A stretch of DNA of 8,925 bases from Streptosporangiaceae bacterium (GTDB lineage: Bacteria; Actinomycetota; Actinomycetes; Streptosporangiales; Streptosporangiaceae). A program made the translations under genes and the position numbers. Location of the stretch: contig JASHYW010000461.1 in assembly GCA_030042885.1 (NCBI GenBank), forward strand, positions 1-8,925. The letters are read 5' to 3'. Shown piece after piece: positions 6,526-8,925 of this stretch. Position 1 is the stretch's first letter. Each line of letters begins with the position of its first letter. Under the pieces are notes generated by a model, which was not told where the DNA came from, ran no database searches, and saw nothing but the letters and a program-made list of their open reading frames with translations.

Positions 6526-6533
6526 GGAGGAGG
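6526..6533 (+). promoter_or_regulatory. Ribosome binding site setting the SDR start at 6540
   Basis: GGAGGAGG followed by six bases (CGGGCG) and ATG. It is a near-ideal site and excludes the in-frame extension back to 6411, which would overlap the flavoprotein. Confidence 0.8.
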
Positions 6534-6539
6534 CGGGCG

Positions 6540-7526
6540 ATGGACTCGTTCACTGGGAAGCTCGCGGTGGTAACGGGCGGCGGGTCGGGCATGGGCCGTG
6601 AGCTGGTCCGCCAGCTGGCGGCGGCGGGATGCTCGGTGGCGGCCTGCGACTGGCACGCCGATGCCGTGGCGGACACCGCCGCCCTGGCGCAGGCGGGCGC
6701 CTCGCCCGGCGTCAAGGTCACCGGGCACGCCTGCGACGTCTCCGACGAGGCGCAGGTGCTGCGGTTCCGCGACGAGCTGCTGGCCGAGCACGGCCGCGAC
6801 CACGTGGACCTGGTGTTCAGCAACGCCGGCATCGGCGGCGCCGGCAGCTTCGTCAATGACCCCCGGGAGGAGTGGGAGCGCACGTTCGCCGTCGACTGGT
6901 GGGGCGTGTACTACTGCGCCCGCGCGTTCCTGCCACTCCTGATCGCCAGCGGCGACGGCGTGCTGGTCAACACCAGCAGCGTGAACGGCCTGTGGGCCGC
7001 GCTGGGCCCGGGGATGCCGAACAACGCCTACGCCGCGGCCAAGTTCGCGGTGCGGGGCTTTTCCGAGGCGCTGATCGAGGACCTGCGCAGCAACGCGCCT
7101 GCGGTCCGGGTGGCCGTGGTGATACCCGGGCACGTGGGCACCGACATCATCGGCAATACCCTGCGCGCCCACGGCAAGGACCCCCAGCAGCTCAGCGACG
7201 CCCAGGTGGAGGAGATGATCCCGCCCGGCCCGCGGGCCGGGCTCATCAAGGCCGGAGCGCTGCCCGAGGGCGCCTCCGCCGATGACATGCGCCAGTTCCT
7301 CATCCGGGCGAGCAACGACTTCAGGGACAAGGCCCCGCTCAGCGCGGCCCAGGCCGCGACCATCATCCTGGACGGCGTGCGGGCCGGGGCCTGGCGGATC
7401 CTGGTCGGCGAGGATGCCAAGATGATCGACGCTGCAGTCCGCGCCAAGCCCGAGGCCGCCTACGACTACGCCGAGCTGTTCAGCGGGATGACGCATGCGC
7501 GAGCGGCAGGAACACCGGAGGATTAG
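6540..7526 (+). CDS. SDR-family NAD(P)-dependent oxidoreductase
   Basis: The protein has 328 residues and an N-terminal Rossmann fold: TGGGSGMG (12-19) for the cofactor, NAG (95-97), NTSS with the catalytic Ser at about 147, and YAAAK with Tyr164 and Lys168. This is a complete classical SDR active site. It oxidises or reduces a hydroxyl/carbonyl group in the cytoplasm. The Ser-to-Tyr distance is 17 residues instead of the usual 13, because of an extra loop (LWAALGPGMPNN). The C-terminal part is also longer than the usual 250 residues, with AATIILDGVRAGAWRILVGEDA near residues 270-300. Both traits mark a common actinobacterial subgroup of unknown substrate. CDW after the second beta strand (36-38) has an acidic residue at the strand end, which favours NAD over NADP. 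The gene follows the flavoprotein by 38 bases and is likely co-transcribed with it. Confidence 0.9.
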   Translation: MDSFTGKLAVVTGGGSGMGRELVRQLAAAGCSVAACDWHADAVADTAALAQAGASPGVKVTGHACDVSDEAQVLRFRDELLAEHGRDHVDLVFSNAGIGGAGSFVNDPREEWERTFAVDWWGVYYCARAFLPLLIASGDGVLVNTSSVNGLWAALGPGMPNNAYAAAKFAVRGFSEALIEDLRSNAPAVRVAVVIPGHVGTDIIGNTLRAHGKDPQQLSDAQVEEMIPPGPRAGLIKAGALPEGASADDMRQFLIRASNDFRDKAPLSAAQAATIILDGVRAGAWRILVGEDAKMIDAAVRAKPEAAYDYAELFSGMTHARAAGTPED

Positions 7527-7612
7527 CTGCGGTCCGGCCGCACGGCCAGGGCTCCGGCCGCCACGAGGGTGGCGCCGCGGCGCAGCAGGGCCGGGATAGC
7601 GGCCGATGTCAC
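7523..7612 (-). CDS. Possible short reading frame or gene remnant (29 aa)
   Basis: A GTG at 7612 opens MTSAAIPALLRRGATLVAAG, continued by ALAVRPDRS and a TAA that overlaps the SDR stop on the other strand. A GGAAGGAAG purine run lies about 10 bases upstream. It could be a small hydrophobic peptide or the left-over front of a longer membrane protein, but in very GC-rich DNA a frame this short is easily random. I do not recognise it. Confidence 0.15.
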   Translation of the reverse strand: MTSAAIPALLRRGATLVAAGALAVRPDRS

Positions 7613-7636
7613 CCGCGCTCTTCCTTCCAGCACCGG

Positions 7637-7676
7637 ATGATCATAGCGATCGTGACGATCTGGGGGTGTGATCGTG
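7637..7676. promoter_or_regulatory. Cluster of palindromic GATC-type half-sites
   Basis: Within 40 bases there are the palindrome ATGATCAT (7637-7644), the odd palindrome GATCGT-G-ACGATC (7648-7660) and a further GATCGTG (7670-7676). The two direct copies of GATCGTG begin 22 bases apart, about two helical turns. This looks like a dimeric-regulator binding site ahead of the sigma-factor fragment. No regulator is identified. Confidence 0.4.
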
Positions 7677-7760
7677 CTCGAGATAGTTGTTGGCGATGCG
7701 GGGGCCGCCGACTCTTACCGCTGAGCAGGCCGGGCAGGCCGACCCGCGGAGGAGGAAATC
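7668..7760 (+). pseudogene. Probable broken N-terminal remnant of the ECF sigma factor
   Basis: In the same frame as the downstream sigma-factor gene, bases 7686-7709 read VVGDAGAA. This is the motif that in ECF factors leads straight into (A)EEIVQDAF. Here DSYR, a TGA stop (7722-7724) and AGRAGRP come between, after which the frame resumes as AEEEIVQDAF at 7746. The interrupting part contains a tandem 9-base repeat (GCAGGCCGG at 7725-7733, then GCAGGCCGA at 7734-7742). Upstream of 7668 the frame has another stop (7653) and no recognisable region 2.1, so the front of the gene seems lost. The match is eight residues, so this is an interpretation, not proof. Confidence 0.4.
7748..7755 (+). promoter_or_regulatory. 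Ribosome binding site before the sigma-factor GTG
   Basis: GGAGGAGG followed by five bases (AAATC) and GTG at 7761. It coincides with the Ala-Glu-Glu-Glu codons that would belong to an intact sigma factor, so it may be a chance site that now permits translation of the truncated protein. Confidence 0.5.
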
Positions 7761-8147
7761 GTGCAGGACGCGTTCGTCGCCGTCCATGCCGCGTGGCGCA
7801 GGCTGCCCGACGCCGACCACGCCCTGCCGTACCTGCGCCGGTCGGTGATCGACCGTTCCCGCTGGGCGCTGCGGGACCGGGCGGTCGCGGACAGGATCGC
7901 CCCCGCGACCGGGCCGGCCACGCCAGGCGCCAGCCGGGAGGCGAGCATCGAACTCGAGCGTTCCGCCTTCGTCTCGGCGCTGTGGACTCTTCCCGCCCGG
8001 CAGCGCGAGGTCGTGGTGCTGCGCTACTTTGCCGACCTGCCCGAGACCCAGATCGCGTCGGCCACCGGGATCAGCGAAGCCACGGTCAGGAGCCACACCG
8101 CCCAGGCCCTGTCGTCGCTGCGGGCCGAACTGGGTGGGCGTGAATAA
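7761..8147 (+). CDS. N-terminally truncated ECF RNA polymerase sigma factor (128 aa)
   Basis: The product begins MQDAFVAVHAAWRRL, which is the end of region 2.2 and region 2.3. It then has YLRRSVIDRSRWALRDRAV (region 2.4, -10 recognition), a linker of about 30 residues, and a complete region 4: LPARQREVVVLRYFADLPET followed by the helix-turn-helix QIASATGISEATVRSHTAQAL (-35 recognition). ECF factors of this SigE-like type are usually about 165-180 residues. Here region 2.1 and most of 2.2, which carry the main contact with the polymerase beta' coiled coil, are absent. The frame is closed upstream by TGA at 7722. With GGAGGAGG correctly spaced from GTG 7761, the short form can be translated. 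It may be a decaying gene, or a factor that binds DNA but not core polymerase well. No anti-sigma gene is adjacent. Confidence 0.75.
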   Translation: MQDAFVAVHAAWRRLPDADHALPYLRRSVIDRSRWALRDRAVADRIAPATGPATPGASREASIELERSAFVSALWTLPARQREVVVLRYFADLPETQIASATGISEATVRSHTAQALSSLRAELGGRE

Positions 8148-8268
8148 CGAACACGTGATTGCGCCGCCGGAGATCCGGCTCGTTCCTGCCTTGCTGTAGC
8201 ACGGATCGGGCCCGTGACCATAGGCTCCATGCGGCAGCCTGTCGCGATCGGGATGGATAGGTGAAGCG
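8148..8268 (+). other. Intergenic region upstream of the malic enzyme gene
   Basis: There are 121 bases between the sigma fragment and the malic enzyme. AGGTGA at 8259-8264 is the ribosome site for the ATG at 8269. I cannot identify a reliable promoter or terminator here, though a promoter is expected because the two genes are functionally unrelated. Confidence 0.4.
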
Positions 8269-8925
8269 ATGGTGGAACCTCCGTACGAGTTCATCTCTAC
8301 CGACGAGGGCGTGGTGGCACGGGTCCGGCTGCGGGGCAGCTTGGTGCTGCGGTCGCCGATGCTGAACCGGGGCACCGCATTCACGTACCCAGAACGGGAG
8401 ATGCTCGGGCTGACCGGCCTGCTGCCCGACGGCGTGTCCACGATCGAGACGCAGCTGAGCCGGGTCTACGCTCAGTACCTGCGCCAGCCCGATGACCTGG
8501 CCAAGTACATCTTTCTCGGCCACATGCGGGACCGCAATGAGGTGCTGTTCTACCGGCTGCTGACCGAGCACATCGAGGAGATGCTGCCGATCGTGTACAC
8601 CCCGACGGTGGGCACCGCGATCGAGCGGTACAGCCTGGAGTACGGCCGGCCGCGCGGGGTGTACCTGTCGGTAGACCATCCCGATCAGGTCGAGACGGCC
8701 TTTCGCAACTACGGGCTCCGGCCCGAGGACGTGGACCTGATCGTGGCCACCGACTCCGAGGGCATCCTGGGCATCGGCGACTGGGGGGTAGGCGGCATCG
8801 CGATCGCCACCGGGAAGCTGGCCCTCTACGTCGCCGCGGCCGGCCTGCACCCCCGCCGGGTCATCCCGGTCGTGCTGGATACCGGGACCGACAACCCAGC
8901 CCTGCTGGACGAGGACGTGTACCTG
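8269..8925 (+). CDS. NAD-type malic enzyme / malolactic enzyme family (5' part, 219 aa)
   Basis: The gene runs off the window. The start MVEPPYEFISTDEG is preceded by AGGTGA. The N-terminal malic domain shows LNRGTAFTYPERE, then LGHMRDRNEVLFYRLLTEH, then IVYTPTVGTAI with the catalytic Tyr at 110, RGVYLSVD, and ATDSEGILGIGDWGVGG leading to GKLALY with the catalytic Lys at 183. VIPVVLDTGTDN follows. This is the large (about 540-residue) family. In the animal and SfcA-type NAD-malic enzymes the segment reads TDGERILG with a substrate-binding Arg; here it is TDSEGILGIGDWG, with Gly165 in that place. That form is shared with malolactic enzymes and some bacterial malic enzymes, so the reaction is malate to pyruvate (NAD) or malate to lactate. 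The metal-binding residues and the NAD domain lie outside the window. The enzyme is cytoplasmic. Confidence 0.92.
   Translation, partial: MVEPPYEFISTDEGVVARVRLRGSLVLRSPMLNRGTAFTYPEREMLGLTGLLPDGVSTIETQLSRVYAQYLRQPDDLAKYIFLGHMRDRNEVLFYRLLTEHIEEMLPIVYTPTVGTAIERYSLEYGRPRGVYLSVDHPDQVETAFRNYGLRPEDVDLIVATDSEGILGIGDWGVGGIAIATGKLALYVAAAGLHPRRVIPVVLDTGTDNPALLDEDVYL

Noticed and set aside
6498..7496. - strand open frame of 332 codons opposite the SDR
   Set aside because: The SDR on the + strand has complete cofactor and catalytic motifs; the antisense product is His/Gly/Arg-rich low complexity.
7540..7600. GC-rich repeats after the SDR stop as an intrinsic terminator
   Set aside because: Several short GGCCG and GGCGCC palindromes exist, but no stem is clearly better than chance at this GC content and there is no T-run.
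7641..8441. - strand open frame of 266 codons across the sigma fragment and malic enzyme start
   Set aside because: It has no recognisable domain and runs antisense to two genes with strong family motifs.
8086..8850. - strand open frame of 254 codons opposite the malic enzyme
   Set aside because: The + strand encodes an unmistakable malic enzyme N-terminal domain over the same bases.

Overview
This window looks like ordinary chromosomal DNA from a high-GC actinobacterium. Base composition is very GC-rich, codon third positions are almost all G or C, GTG starts and GGAGG-type ribosome sites are common, and the protein set (DHA2-type drug exporter, ECF sigma factor fragment, Tat-exported polysaccharide deacetylase, split-barrel flavoprotein) is typical of soil actinomycetes. 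The genus cannot be read from the sequence. No rRNA, tRNA, CRISPR array, transposase or phage gene was found.

Layout from left to right. (1) Positions 1-332: the C-terminal end of a DHA2/EmrB-type MFS exporter on the + strand. A short GC hairpin separates it from a convergent gene. (2) 371-1483 on the - strand: an unrecognised protein with about eight membrane segments and a Gly-run/Pro-run tail. Upstream of it is a gap with two inverted repeats. (3) 1701-1979 on the - strand: a 92-residue protein of unknown function, divergent from (4) 2089-3567 on the + strand, a complete PLP-dependent aromatic-L-amino-acid decarboxylase. (5) 5777 down to 3590 on the - strand: an overlapping two-gene unit, a Tat-exported CE4 polysaccharide deacetylase followed by a membrane-anchored GH15-like glycosidase. 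Together they suggest cell-surface or extracellular polysaccharide processing. (6) 6070-7526 on the + strand: a PPOX-type FMN split-barrel protein and, 38 bases later, an SDR oxidoreductase, probably one transcript. (7) 7527-7760: a gap with a cluster of GATCGT half-sites and what looks like the broken front end of a sigma factor. (8) 7761-8147 on the + strand: an ECF sigma factor lacking its N-terminal core-binding part. (9) 8269 to the window end on the + strand: the first 219 residues of a malic/malolactic-type enzyme.

The genes do not form one pathway. The clearest functional unit is the deacetylase-glycosidase pair. The most unusual item is the sigma factor, which keeps its probable -10 and -35 recognition parts but has lost region 2.1-2.2. 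The matching missing motif sits just upstream in the same frame, cut off by a short segment that contains a stop codon and a 9-base tandem repeat. I did not find a convincing new multi-gene system; the remaining findings are modest and stated as such.
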